In this document: positions 12,347 to 24,047 of the stretch, piece by piece
Layout: each line of letters begins with the position of its first letter
Position numbering within the stretch: position 1 is the stretch's first letter
NCBI GenBank assembly: GCA_002104985.1
Contig: MCGO01000066.1
Location: forward strand, 62,001-126,000
DNA length: 64,000 nt
Reading direction: 5' to 3'
DNA from: Rhizoclosmatium globosum
Taxonomy: Eukaryota > Chytridiomycota > Chytridiomycetes > Chytridiales > Chytriomycetaceae
The notes under the pieces: model-generated
Told to the model about the DNA's origin: nothing
What the model saw: the letters and a program-made list of their open reading frames with translations, nothing else
Database searches by the model: none
Program-made: the position numbers and the translations under genes

Positions 12347-15300
12347 TCACTGTCCAGTTCTCTTAACAGCCTCCAACCCCTTCAAGCTCTCCCAAACAGC
12401 CAACCGTCTCATCTCAACATCCCCACCAACAGGTGCATCCAAGAACCCAATCTCCCTCAAATACCCAAAGTACAAACTCATCACGTCACGCATGTCTGGA
12501 CAAACAACTTTGGACCCAACGCATACCTTGACAGTATTGCTTTCATCGAGTTCAGGCGATCGCGTACTTGTCGGTAAATCATCCAACACAAAGTGAAGCA
12601 GTGGGAAAAGAGCGTGTGGATCTTTTTCCTTCTCGGCATCAATAATGGGCGTAAGTGTCAAATCCATCAACGAAGTTCTCCATGTAATGTAATCCGTGAG
12701 TTGGACATTGTATCCGTGAGCCTTGATTTGAGCAAACAAGTCGTCGAATCGGTAGTGGTGCTTGTTCCAGATATGGAATACTCCAAGAGCGAGAGACTCC
12801 TCCTTGGAAGCAACTTCAGCAACTGCATCCGCAACGTAATCCACGGAACACATGTTGACAATGTTAGAAATGCTGGGGACTTGACCCAACTGGATACATC
12901 CCTTGACAAGACGCCAGATGAAATCGTCCGTGTTGTTGACACCGGTTTGAGAGTCACCGACAATATAACCCGGGCGGATAATTGTAGCTGGAACACCACG
13001 CTCCCGCGCTCTCATAACAAGCTTTTCGGCAACCCACTTGGTCTGTCCATACCCAGATCGAAGACCCTTACGAGCTCCCTCCAAGTCATCACTTTCAGGC
13101 ACAGCCTCACCAGCATTCAAATACCTCCGAATGTAGTAATTCGTGTCCAAAACACTCGTCGACGAAACAAGGTGGAAAGCCTTCAACCGTCCAGTAGTCG
13201 CCAACCGCAATGCCCAATGAGTTCCCATAACATTCGCAGCACGAAGTTTATGGTACGGATACACCCAATGAACCAAAGCACCATTATGCACAACAACATC
13301 AACCTCCTCACAAAGCTGAGCCCATCGATCCGCACTGATACCCAACTGGTCTTCACCCAAATCTCCAATCTCAGCCGAAACACGACCTTCCCAGTCCGCA
13401 GAGTAAACCAAATGCCTCTCTCCGTTCTCCTTCAACCGCTTCCATCCGGTAGCAGCGTCTCTGGCACGAACGAGACAAACGACTTTACAGCCAGGGAACC
13501 GCTTCAACAGCGAGTTGAGGACAAACACACCAAGGAACCCAGTGGCACCTGTCAAGAAGAAAACAGCGGGACGGCCTAACGCAGTCAACTCCTTAAACTC
13601 AAAGGAACGACCGAGAGCAGTCACATTCACATCATCATCAACAACCTCCAAGTCCTCAGCATACGGGAAGATATCCTCTCCAGCGTCTTCAGAAGAACTA
13701 CTCACAGCCCTCTGCCGTCCCTTCTGCTGCTCGATATTCAAATCCGAGTTCCGCAAAGCCTCAACAGCACCCGCCATCAACTCAATCGTGGGATCAGAAT
13801 ACACAACACCCATAGGAATCTCAATCGCAAGCGCCTTTCTCAAGCTAAACACTAACCGCGTCGCCAAAATGGAATGTCCACCCAAATCAAAGAAGTTGTC
13901 ACTCAGAGAAATAGTATCCTCCTTGACGTTCAACAACGTGGCCCAGACAGACCGGATAGAAGCTTGGACGGGAGTCAACTCAGAAGCGTCGACAGTAGCT
14001 ACGGGTGCGTTTCCAAACAATGCTGCAGTGTCTGGAAACGGTAACACGTTCTTATCAATCTTTCCGTTAGGTGTTAACGGCATTCTTCGGATCGGCGCGA
14101 TAACAGTTGGAACAGCATATGCAGGAAGCTTCAACTTCAAATACTCGCGAATCTCCTTCACAAGCGCGCGGAGGTCCATTCCGTCAAAGTCAGCGCCGAG
14201 GGGGACAAAGTACGAGACAAGTGTTGGTTCCTCGAATTTATCACGACGCACGAGTGTAACGTTTTCACGGACGCCAGGGTGTTGAGACAGGTGTGTGTCG
14301 ATTTCACCGAGCTCGATACGGAAGCCGCGGATCTTGACTTGATCGTCGGCTCGGCCTGTGCACTCGACGCTTCCGTCGGGTCTGTACCGACCCAAGTCTC
14401 CCGTCTTGTACATGCGGTCGCGCGCGCCGTGGTAGTACTCGAGGGGTTTGTCGACTCGCTTGGAGAGGTCGTTGAAGGGGTTTGTGAGAAACTTGGATGC
14501 AGTCACGTCGTCGAGTTTGAGGTATCCTTCGGCGAGACCACCACTTCGGACGTGGATTTCTCCGACTTCACCGACACCGCAGAGGAGGCCGTGGGCATTG
14601 ATGACAAGGAGTTGGACGTTTTGCATGCCCTTTCCGGCGGGCATGATGTCCTTTTGGAGGGAGAGGAAAGAAGGGTTTACTGAAGGTGGTGGGATGGGGA
14701 GGTATGATACAGCACGCTGGGTTTCGGTTGTTCCATACATATTGATGATTGTACAGTTTGAAGCTAGGAACTGCAAACGAGACACATCACGCTTGGTCAA
14801 GATATCTCCAACAAAGAAGGCATTGCGAAGTGTTGGAATGGATGTTGTGGCGTTCGCGGATAGCAACTGTCCCATGGCAGGAGTCAAGTGAGTCACAGTA
14901 ATTCCGTGAGAAGACATCCACGAAGCGAGTTGACCCGGAGTAGCGATATCCGCGCTGGTAGGGATATGCAACTGAGCACCGAGGAAGATGGGTGTGAAGA
15001 TATCACGCTGAATAGGGTCGTGTGCAATTCCACTCAACATAGTGAACCGCTCGGCTTCAGACATGTTAAACTCCTTGCGCATCCATGGGTAGAAATGAGT
15101 CAACGAGAAATGACGTCCGCGCACACCCTTTGGAATACCCGTAGATCCAGAGGTAAATGAAAGAGTTCCGATACTGTCTGGACCCAAGACAACACCAGGG
15201 TGGACAGTCCTGAGCGACTGAACAGCATCCAAGGCGTCGCCAGAGGGAACCGCTCCTCCAGTCAATGATCCATCAGCCTGAATTTCAAGAGATGGAATCT

Positions 15301-17258
15301 CGACCTTGATTTCGAGCTCGTTGGAGACATAGGCACGAACTTGTTCGTCCAAGACGCCAGCCTTCTTCAAGACCACCAAACCTCGAGGTTGAGCGACTTG
15401 CAGGTACACAATCTGTCTTGGAGGAGGGTACGCTGGGTCTATTTAAACATAAGAGTTAGTTGACAGCTTTGAACGAGAAGAACTCGTACCAATAACACTG
15501 AATGTGGCTCCACTCTTGAGTACACCCATAACAGCAACCACCAAGTCGACTCCACGGTAAGAGTACAAGACAACCACGTCCTCTCTCTGAATCCCGCCCT
15601 TAATCAAAGCATGAGCGACAACATTAGCAGCCTCATTGATTTGCTTGTACGTAAAAGACCTTTCAGTGCTTGTTACACTATTCATCGGAATCAAAACCAA
15701 CAATCAGCCACAAAAGTCAGGATAAAGGCTAACCAAAAAAACAAACAAACTCACCCATCTTCACCCAACAACGACTCAACAACACAAACTCGCTCAGGAA
15801 CCTCCACAGCCCTCTTCTCCAACACATCCGTAATCGCCCCTTCAAACCCATCCCACTTCAAATCCGCCGTCGGATCGGGCAACCGCTCCTTCTGTGCCTG
15901 TGTCAACAAACTCAGCTCCCCAACCTTCTTGGCCGGGTGCGCAGCCGCTTGAACAATCAGCGACTCAAGTTGGTCGAGAAGGTCTGTGATACGGGCGGAA
16001 GAAAAGAGGATTGAGTTGTAGAGGATTTTGATTTCGAGGGGGAGGATTCGACGGAGGGTTGGGGATTGGGAGATGAGGACTGTTAGGTCGCAGGCGGAGG
16101 ATGAGGAGGAGACTGTTGAGAGGGTTTCTGGGGTTGTGTCTGTTAAGTTGAAGAAGCGGACCTGTGTAGAATAAGAAGTTTAATTCAGATTGTTGAAGTC
16201 GGAAGAAGGGTGGGGAATGTGAGGGTATGGAATAGAGGTTGTTTGAAATTCTGGCTTTTCACCAACACTGACACACGACACTTGCTTCAATCTTGGATTC
16301 CAGGCTCATTTCTATGCACTCGTCGCTTGATATCGAACGCAAGTGGACTTAAACTTTTCCCCACTAGAATCAGAGCTGGGGCAATATCTTTAACTTCCAC
16401 CGGCCTTCACTCTCCACTGATTACAATCAACTTCAAACTCTCATCATCTCACTCTTTTTCTCAATTCAACTGCTGCTGATCAAGGTCACCCATTCTCCAA
16501 CTTTATCTACTCAAGTGCCTCTCCACTCCACCGAAGGTCCAGCAAGTCAACTTCCACCCTCAAGTTTTACTTTGCTCTGTCTCTTTCCCTCCCTCTCTCT
16601 ATCTCTCTCTTCATCAATTCCTCTCTGCCAATCAGTTCTTATCTCTAGAGCCTCAACCAATGACTCATCGAATCATATACCTTAAACAAGGAAGGATTCT
16701 GCTGCAACTCCGTCTCTGGGCCTGGCGCATCAGTTCCTTTAGGTGAAGGTGCTTGAGGAAACATGTAGTCGAGGAGAGCCTGGAAGGGGACTTCCGAGTC
16801 CTGAGCCTCCTTTGTAGCCTGAGCGACGCCATCCAGGATGTGAGCGAAGGGGGCATCATTGTCGACGCGGCACCTTCAGTGTTTCGGCGATAGTTATTAG
16901 AGCGAGATCCTTTTAGTAAAACACACAAACACACTCACCGCACAACAAGCACATTCGACGAGGCACTTGACGAGCCCACGCACACGTCTTCTTCGCCGGC
17001 GTGGCGTCGCAGCAGAACAACAAAAGCGGCGAGAAGAACATTGAACGGCGAGTGAGTTGTTGTTGTTGTTGTTGTTGTTGTCGAAGTAGAAGAAGAAAGA
17101 GCAAGTCGCAACAACGACACCGACGTCGCCTCGCCAACTTCTCTCGTCGTCGATGACTCAACAAACTGCGCTGGAATTGCACGTGGGTAGTCGGAGGGAA
17201 GAACGAGGTCGCTCTGTCCTGCGAGGCGCCTGGCGTTGCGTGCGAGGAGTGCTTCCAT
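12347..17258 (-). CDS. LYS2: L-2-aminoadipate reductase (alpha-aminoadipate pathway)
   Basis: Five exons (17258-16939, 16873-16681, 16161-15755, 15677-15490, 15438-12347) give 1399 residues, the normal length. The enzyme activates alpha-aminoadipate as the adenylate, loads it on a phosphopantetheine carrier and reduces it with NADPH to the semialdehyde, a step of fungal lysine synthesis. A condensation-like N-terminal domain carries a Thr run (TTTTTTTTT) near residue 60. The adenylation domain follows, with LSFTSGSTGIPKG (about 462-474), YGTTETQRA and YKTGDLGRY. The carrier-protein motif FFDLGGHSIL holds the modified Ser at about 892. The thioester reductase has TGATGFLG at about 999-1006 and a GYGQTKW active-site motif. 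Intron 2 (16162-16680) is 519 nt, about ten times the local norm, and rich in pyrimidines on the plus strand. Confidence 0.97.
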
Positions 17259-17455
17259 TCTCTTTTTTTGTCTTATCAGTGGAGATCTGAAAACACGCTG
17301 ATAACAACAGGAACGGGTGATTCACTCGGAATCAATCGGAATCTACTCTTCCTTTTTCCTTCCTTCAGAGATGCTTTCAGATCTAATAGCCACACTTTCT
17401 TTCTCTTTTTCATCATTTCACAAGTATAATTGTTGAACAAATTATCCCCATCATC

Positions 17456-18770
17456 CTCGACTTGGACGAGAACTAATTCGTCCTCCCTCCAGCCGTGGAG
17501 CCACTTGGTTCCCCGCAGCCCGTAACTGTGCCTAATTACAGATTACAAGTTAAAAGTGGCATGTAACAATTCATAAATGCAAGTACCGTCGTGCTGCTGT
17601 TGTTCTTAGTTTTGTTGTTGTTGCCACAGCAATGCCGCTGCCGACGTTGTAATTGACCAGAAGTGAGTCTGGCAAACAATGTCCTGCATCGTCCCTCCAG
17701 CCTTGGAGCTTCTTGTACAACGATAGGCAGCAATTTGTGCCTGATTACAGAAAAAATTAAAGTTAAAACATCGTAGACATGACTATACACTTACTGTTAG
17801 CCACGCATTGGCATGCTCCAGTCGCCGGACAGCCGTTTCCACCCCCGCCATTCGGATTTGTTTATGTTCATACAAGCCTCATTGGGATGGTCGTGCAAAA
17901 TCAAGTACTGAAATATATTTTGATTTTGATTTATTTTGGTCGAGAAGTTAAGACCATGTTCGGACAACATGGTGACTTTGACCTATACTTACGCTAATCT
18001 GAGTTATAAATTACTGTTTCATCTAATATTTTTTATTGTAAAATTAGCAGTAAAATTAGTCGAGTATGTGTTGCCAAAAAATGTGCAATCCCCTTCCCAC
18101 AAACACCCCCAATACTTCTTCCAAATAATCTTTATGGTCACTACTGGTCTCTATGCTGTTACTGTTGCTCTTGCTGTTCCTGGTCTTGGTCCTCTTCTTG
18201 TTCCTGGTCCTGCCTCTCCTGCTGTTCGGGTTCCTGAAGCTGTAGCTGATATTGATTATGCAGAGGAAATTGATCCAACTTCCACCAGCGGAATATCCTG
18301 CTACTCAATTGATGTAGCAGTTTGATACTTTGAGGGCCACTGTAATAAGTTCTTTCAGAGTTTTGGTTTTGATATCGTCCTTTATATTTCTCAACCGTAC
18401 CATCAGTCAAGAAAAAATATCGAAAGCATTTCAGGGTTTCATGTGTTAGAATATTTTAACTCAAATAATAAATAGTAACAGCTCCAAATTTTGACTTAAA
18501 GTTCCTCCACGTCAACAACAAAATTGTCAGAACCAAATATCACCCCCAAATGCTAGCTTTTTTGATTGTAATTAACAGAATGATGTTACTTTTTGTAACA
18601 GTCAACCCCCACTGCCCGCCCCCTACAAGTTTTGGGACTCTCCCGAGATTATCCACATCATCTTCTTGGACGGAATCCACGCTTTGAATTAATTCATTGT
18701 CATTCCTCGTTGTCTTGCTGTAGTTGTAGTTGTTGCAGTTGTTGCTATTGGTGTAAGAAGTCTTACATGT
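17456..18770 (-). pseudogene. Mosaic of relics of the RRM/Q-rich gene family
   Basis: Several short blocks match parts of the intact Q-rich genes at 24-29 kb, read on the minus strand. At 17736-17590 lies an acceptor plus last-exon start with APRLEGRCRTLFARL, matching the gene ending at 23943. At 17545-17456 a second acceptor and exon start follow (AQLRAAGNQVAPRLEGG). At 17830-17790 there is a piece of the coiled-coil exon (RRLEHANAWLT). At 18330-18160 a Gln/Glu-rich frame reads QDQEQEEDQDQEQQEQQ. At 18600-18760 further 3'-end sequence occurs. The order is scrambled and frames are broken, so I see remnants and not a gene. An element at 18440-18560 (AACAGCTCC ... ACGTCAAC ... AAATTGTCAG) recurs at 22.6, 26.8 and, in part, 33.8 kb. 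Confidence 0.7.
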
Positions 18771-18894
18771 AAAGGCTTCAAGAAGTTCATTTTTGTCGGA
18801 ATGATATTAAGGTTACTTTACGGAGTATATTCCACATCTAGGTTCTTAAACACAGTCAAAATAAAAAAACGACAGACCCAAAAATGAATGTTCT

Positions 18895-21800
18895 TCAAGC
18901 AGCCACAACAAAGAACTGCTCGACACCATAGTATTGACGGTAGAGGTTAGAAATCCCCAATAACGTGTCCTTGTGGAAAATTTCCAAACTCTCTTCTTGG
19001 ATCAACTTGACGACAGCTTCCTCCTTACTTGACACTTTCACAAACTCAAAGATTTGATCCCGCAAGAGATCATGCAGATCCAGAGCCAACACAGACTCCA
19101 ACACCTGTTTTTTGCTTGGAACATCGCCTCCCTTCTGCCCTTTCACCCAAGCAATCACAGCAGCGTCAACACCTTTCGCTTCCATAGAATCAGCCAACTT
19201 GGATTTCACACCTTCCTCCGTCAGGGTCGCAGTCAACCAGAATACGAATCCGTTTCCGTCTTTCGTCACATGTTCCAACTCTGCATCTTCGCCGATAGTA
19301 ACGTCGCCATTGAACGAAACCAACGCGGCAGCCAAATCTCTTCCTAATCTACTGGCACAAATATCATGAGCGCACATTTGCTCCCACGCCATCAAGTCTC
19401 CAATGGATTTCAGTAATCTCAGTCGAGGAGCAGGCAACAAGTTCGGGTCGTGGCTTGAAGTATCACAAAGCAAGAACTGCGCTGTTTGGAACCGCTTGCT
19501 CTGCTTGTCAATCAAAGCATACAAAGTCCGCAACGTCTGATCGGCAGTCAACGGCATTTGAGGTTTCTTGTTTTCACCCTTCAACATCAATGGCTCGTCG
19601 TCGCTGCCGGATTCTTCTGCTGAGGTAACTTGACGCAATGGGCTGTGGTTGTTTGCGCGGATTTCACCGGCTTCTGTGAGGGACTGGAGAATTTCTAGTT
19701 GGGTTTCAAGAAGCAAGTGGGCTAATGGCTCGTGACCGACCCATTGAAGAACGCGGAGTTCAAAGACTTGCCACAATGCGAGCAAAAGAGGGCGACCAAC
19801 TTGGAGAGTAGAGTCGTTTGCAGTTGCTGGGCGAGATGTAGCGCTTATAGAGATAGAACGAGCAGCGCGGCTGATGGATGGATCAACCTTGCCACTCTTG
19901 ACTGCGAGTCTGACAATCTTGTCAACAAGGCGACGAGTCTCTGATGGCCATTGAGCGACCATACTTCTCAACAACATGTTCATCAGAACGCTCAGCAGCT
20001 TGAGTTTCTTGACAAGCAAACGGTTGCTACGAGCTGGATGAATAGTACTCAATTCGATTTGATCCAAAAGACTCAGTGTCGATGTGATCCAAGAGAAATC
20101 AAAACGTGGGTTGAAGAGCTTCTTTGAAAGATCGCTAGCTGGTGTCGCAGAGTTCATGAGCAAGTGAACTGGTTTGTCAACCAATGTTTCAAAAGCAATG
20201 TTGAGTGTCAATGGTTCCGCAACACCGGCAGATGGAAGAGTGGCCTCAATATAGAAGGTGGATGGCGCCTTTGGTGGGTGCTTAGGATCGGCCAACGGCT
20301 CTTGCGAAATAAGGGTGGTGTGAATTTCATGAGCAGCCAAGTATTCGTTAGCAACAGTGACACTGACACGATTGCATTCGACCATGTAAGCAACACACTC
20401 ATTTATAGCGTGTGCAGGAGCTCCAGCAGCAATAGCAATGTTTCTGGCGTGCAAGCTCATGTGACCACGCTGAATACCTTCAGTAGAGAGTGCTCGCATT
20501 GCAGCAAAATTCTGTGCAAGACCGATCGCAGCCATTCCCTATTCACATACAAGTCAATTTTCAGCTATATATGGAAAGAAAACTTACCATGGCCAGCTCC
20601 TTAGAGTCAGGGTGTCCCATAATCCCCAAAAGGTATTGGTAAACTGGGTTCGTCTTCAAGACTCCTCCCTTAGTACCCACACTCATTGGCATTTCGATTT
20701 CACCGCAAAAGAAGAGTCCTTCTTCAGATTCGCCGTCGTTCACAACCAAACCAGGCTCTCCTTCAACCCAGTAGTTGGTCAAGGATGTGTACTTTTCTGG
20801 CTTTCCTTCGTCAAAGGCACCACACCCAGAAGCCCAAGCATGAGCAGCAGCTTCAATTGCACGCCAATCTTGTCCGGTGGCAACAGCAACAGCATCAATA
20901 CCGTTCATGATACCCTTATTGTGAGTAGTAGATCTGAATGGATCGTCCTGTGCCCACTCCAAGCTCTCCAACATCCTCGTCGCAACTTGACGTCCAGTAA
21001 AAGTCTTGTACTTCAACGCCTTCAACGGCATTCTGAAACTGGCGCGGACCATTCTCTCCGTCGCCAAGTTACTCACAATCCGAATTCCGATACGTCCCTT
21101 CACCCACTCTGCCAAAAATGGCGCCACACCTTCACTAACCGTAGAAGCTGCGTTCGCACCCATAGCATCACACACATCCAGATGCAAATGCACAACCAAC
21201 CACCTCTCATCACACGCCCGTCCACCAACAAGCACCACTTCTCTTTCTTTCCGTTTCCTTTCAGTAGCAGGTTTTCGCAACGGAGTTCTCACAGTAACGT
21301 CCACAACACCACCACCACGCGCAAGCATATTCGGGACCAACGAATTCGCCAAATCAATAAGTTCCTGCTTACGACCTCTGATGTGATCTGCAGCAGCAAG
21401 CACGTCCGGAACGTCAAGAATTGAAACCTGGGCGTACGTGATGTTCCGCGGAGAAGTTGAAGCGACAAAACCGGTGGAGCCTGGACAACAGATTGTCTTT
21501 GCAGCACCAGAGACAGCGGCAACGACGGAAGGTTCTTCAACGACCATTGGGATGACAGTAGGTTTTCCGTTGATGACAAAGTTAAGGGCGAGACCAACTG
21601 GAAGACCCATTGTTCCGATACAGTTCCTGCACGACACGAAAACATACGTAGTGTTTTAATATTAATAAAGGGAGGGGGGAAGCAAGATACAGGAACATAC
21701 TCGATCATGTTATCGGCGACTTTCTCGTCCAAACCTGTCACGGGAAACTCCTGGTCCTGCACATCGACATTCAAGCCAGCCAGAGAAACAGTTGACATGA

Positions 21801-21993
21801 TCTTTGTCAGGTCGACCTCCGAGTCGCCACTGGCCCTGAGCTGGCTCGATGCACTTGATGGAAACAGGGTTGGATACACTAGGCGAAGCTGGTTCTGGCG
21901 CTCGCGAAGAGCTTTCTTGTGGAAACCAGACCAGATGCTTTGCTGGTTTGGCTGGTTGGAGCTATTCGTTGATGCCTGGTCCGTTGTTAACAT
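18895..21993 (-). CDS. Class II-type HMG-CoA reductase with long C-terminal extension
   Basis: Three exons (21993-21701, 21626-20588, 20538-18895) encode 991 residues. The first roughly 500 match the soluble class II (bacterial, Pseudomonas-type) HMG-CoA reductase and not the membrane class I enzyme usual in fungi: [65 protein letters not shown] and [13 protein letters not shown]. The expected catalytic residues are present: Glu98, Lys335, Asp351 and His470. The family interconverts HMG-CoA and mevalonate with NAD(P)H. About 490 further residues, helical with an acidic Ser linker ([11 protein letters not shown]), have no match I recognise and roughly double the usual length. There are no membrane spans. 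Acquisition by transfer is an inference from class identity. The ATG at 21993 is the first in frame. Confidence 0.9.
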
Positions 21994-22069
21994 GGATGCC
22001 CAATTTGCGGTTTTGTGGTTTGGGCGCTGGTTTGGCGTTCGATTTTCTCAAATTCAGCCCAAAACCAAA

Positions 22070-23110
22070 TAAACCACAGCGATGCCTTTATTTGAGACAT
22101 GTACCTACAAGACTGACGCTGTGTCATACTATACTGCCCGGAACGAACACAAACTTTCCCTCAAAAGAAAAGGCTGAGTTCCTCAACAAGCCTAGCCCAT
22201 CTGCATACGTATGGATCATAATCCTTTTCATTCAATCCTAATGAATTATCAATGACACTTCCGCCGTCAGAGTCTGAGTATGACCAATACGTGAAGGTCC
22301 AGTGTGTTTCTATCGGGTGATATTGCAAATTTATGGAAAAGATATTCGTCGGATAGAAGCGGGAAGAATCCAATGACAACGTACAAGCCCGATTAGCATG
22401 GTCAAATATGCATTCCCCCTTCGCGCAATTCCCCAATACTTCTTCCTAATCAGCCTCGATGCTGCAACTGTTGTTCTTACTGTACCTTGTTCCTCTCCTC
22501 TTCTTGTTCCTGGTCCTAACCCTCCTGCTGTTTATGTTCTCGATCTTTGATGCGGATACCATCCATGGAATATCATGCTTTGCCAACAGTCAAAAGAAAT
22601 AGCGAATGCATTTCAGCTTGTCACGTCTTTGAAGATTCTACTCAAATAATAAATAGTAACAGCTCCAGTTTTGACATAAAGTCTTCCACGTCAACAAAAT
22701 TGTCAGACCAAATCTCACCCCCAAACAAACTGAACTCCCAACCGACCAGCGGCACCTCATCCCATGCCCACTCTACTTCATCGACTTAAAAACATGTAGC
22801 TGGTACGTAGTGTCATATCGTATTCCTCCGTGAAAAAACGCGCTTTTCTAACATCATACTGCTTATACAGTTCGTCTTTGTCCTCGTCTGCCCATACCGA
22901 ACGCGTCAAGTTACTTCTGCTACATTCACTTTGTCTTCTGGTCTGGTTTGGTCTTCTTCGTCAATCTTTCTCTCGGTCTTCTGGTCTGGTCTTTTGGTTC
23001 TGGTCTCCCGTGTCAAGTCAAGTGCTACTCCATCGGTCATCTGGTTCTGGTCCACTGGTTTCAAGTCAAGATCGAGTTCTCCACATTTGTTCTTCTCTCT
23101 CCTGTTTTGA
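22070..23110. repeat. Segmental duplication, copy 1
   Basis: This block is duplicated at about 26280-27285. Shared landmarks, in the same order and spacing apart from small indels, are GCCTTTATTTGAGA, GACTGACGCTGTGTCATAC, CCCATCTGCATACGTATGG, a Gln-rich relic near 22440-22560 (minus strand), AATAATAAATAGTAACAGC, CACGTCAACAAAATTGTCAG, AAAACGCGCTTTTCTAAC and a TCTTCTGGTCT-rich tract. Both copies lead directly into a satellite array. Identity is high but several indels and an extra TGGTTTTG-rich segment distinguish them. Confidence 0.9.
22161..22436 (-). CDS. Conserved open frame inside the duplication, copy 1 (doubtful)
   Basis: This 91-codon frame is partly conserved in the second copy of the duplication (26365-26562). 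The segment from TFTYW through SDSDGGS, NSLGLNEKDYDPYVCRWA to RLVEEL is nearly identical between copies. I recognise no domain. By position relative to a Q-rich relic it could descend from an internal exon of a Q-rich family member (compare exon 5 of the gene at 32056-33430). It may equally be non-coding DNA preserved by a recent duplication. No splice-supported full gene could be built around it. Confidence 0.25.
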   Translation of the reverse strand: MGNCAKGECIFDHANRACTLSLDSSRFYPTNIFSINLQYHPIETHWTFTYWSYSDSDGGSVIDNSLGLNEKDYDPYVCRWARLVEELSLFF

Positions 23111-23139
23111 ATTCCCCTTTTTTATGCATCATATACCTT

Positions 23140-23820
23140 TTACTGTCCGTTGGGCTGAGATGGGTGACAACGCCAGGTTCTGATTTGATCGGCCTATGGC
23201 AATGCTGATGGCAAAGTCGCGTTTCTTCCTATACAGCCGAGACTATGTCTCCTTGCGACGTGACAGTGTTTCTCTTTTGGCTTTATCCTTTGGTTTTCCT
23301 TCTGTTTAATTTAATGCTATCCGTTGGGCTGGGATGGGTGACAACGCCAGGTTCTGATTTGATCGGCCTATGGCAATGCTGATGGCAGAGTCGCGTTTCT
23401 TCCTGTACAGCCGAGACTATGTCTCCTTGCGACGTGACAGTGTTTCTCTTTTGGCTTTATCCTTTGGTTTTCCTTCTGTTTAATTTAATGCTATCCGTTG
23501 GGCTGGGATGGGTGACAACGCCAGGTTCTGATTTGATCGGCCTATGGCAATGCTGATGGCAGAGTCGCGTTTCTTCCTGTACAGCTGAGACTATGTCTCC
23601 TTGCGACGTGACAGTGTTTCTCTTTTGGCTTTATCCTTTGGTTTTCCTTCTGTTTAATTTAATGCTATCCGTTGGGCTGGGATGGGTGACAACGCCAGGT
23701 TCTGATTTGATCGGCCTATGGCAATGCTGATGGCAGAGTCGCGTTTCTTCCCATACAGCCGAGACTATGTCTCCTTGCAACTTGACGGTGTTTCTTTCTG
23801 GCTGTTCTTCTTTCTTCGCT
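23140..23820. repeat. 174-bp satellite array, four copies
   Basis: CCGTTGGGCTG recurs at 23147, 23321, 23495 and 23669, a period of exactly 174 bp; the last unit diverges at its end. Each unit holds GGCCTATGGCAATG, GCAGAGTCGCGTTTC, TACAGCCGAGACTATG and TCTCCTTGC, the core shared with the arrays at 1-4540, 11.4, 27.3 and 34.1 kb. It begins at the edge of duplication copy 1 and ends about 120 bp from the stop codon of the next Q-rich gene. Confidence 0.95.
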
Positions 23821-23942
23821 CCTCTCATTTTTGTGCATTGTAATAAATAGAATGTTACTCTTGGAACAGCTTTATTTCAACCCATTCCACTTCCAGATCC
23901 CACCCCTACAATGTTTGACTTTTCGCCCTCAAATGATACCAA

Positions 23943-24016
23943 TCATCTTCTTCTTGAACGTTGTTGTTGTAGCTGTTGTAGTTGTTGTAGTTGCAGTAGT
24001 TGCTGTTGAAGTTGAA

Positions 24017-24047
<31 letters not shown>

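Noticed and set aside
12593..15160. Several long plus-strand frames opposite LYS2
   Set aside because: They are shadows of the conserved LYS2 coding strand, with no start context or domains of their own.
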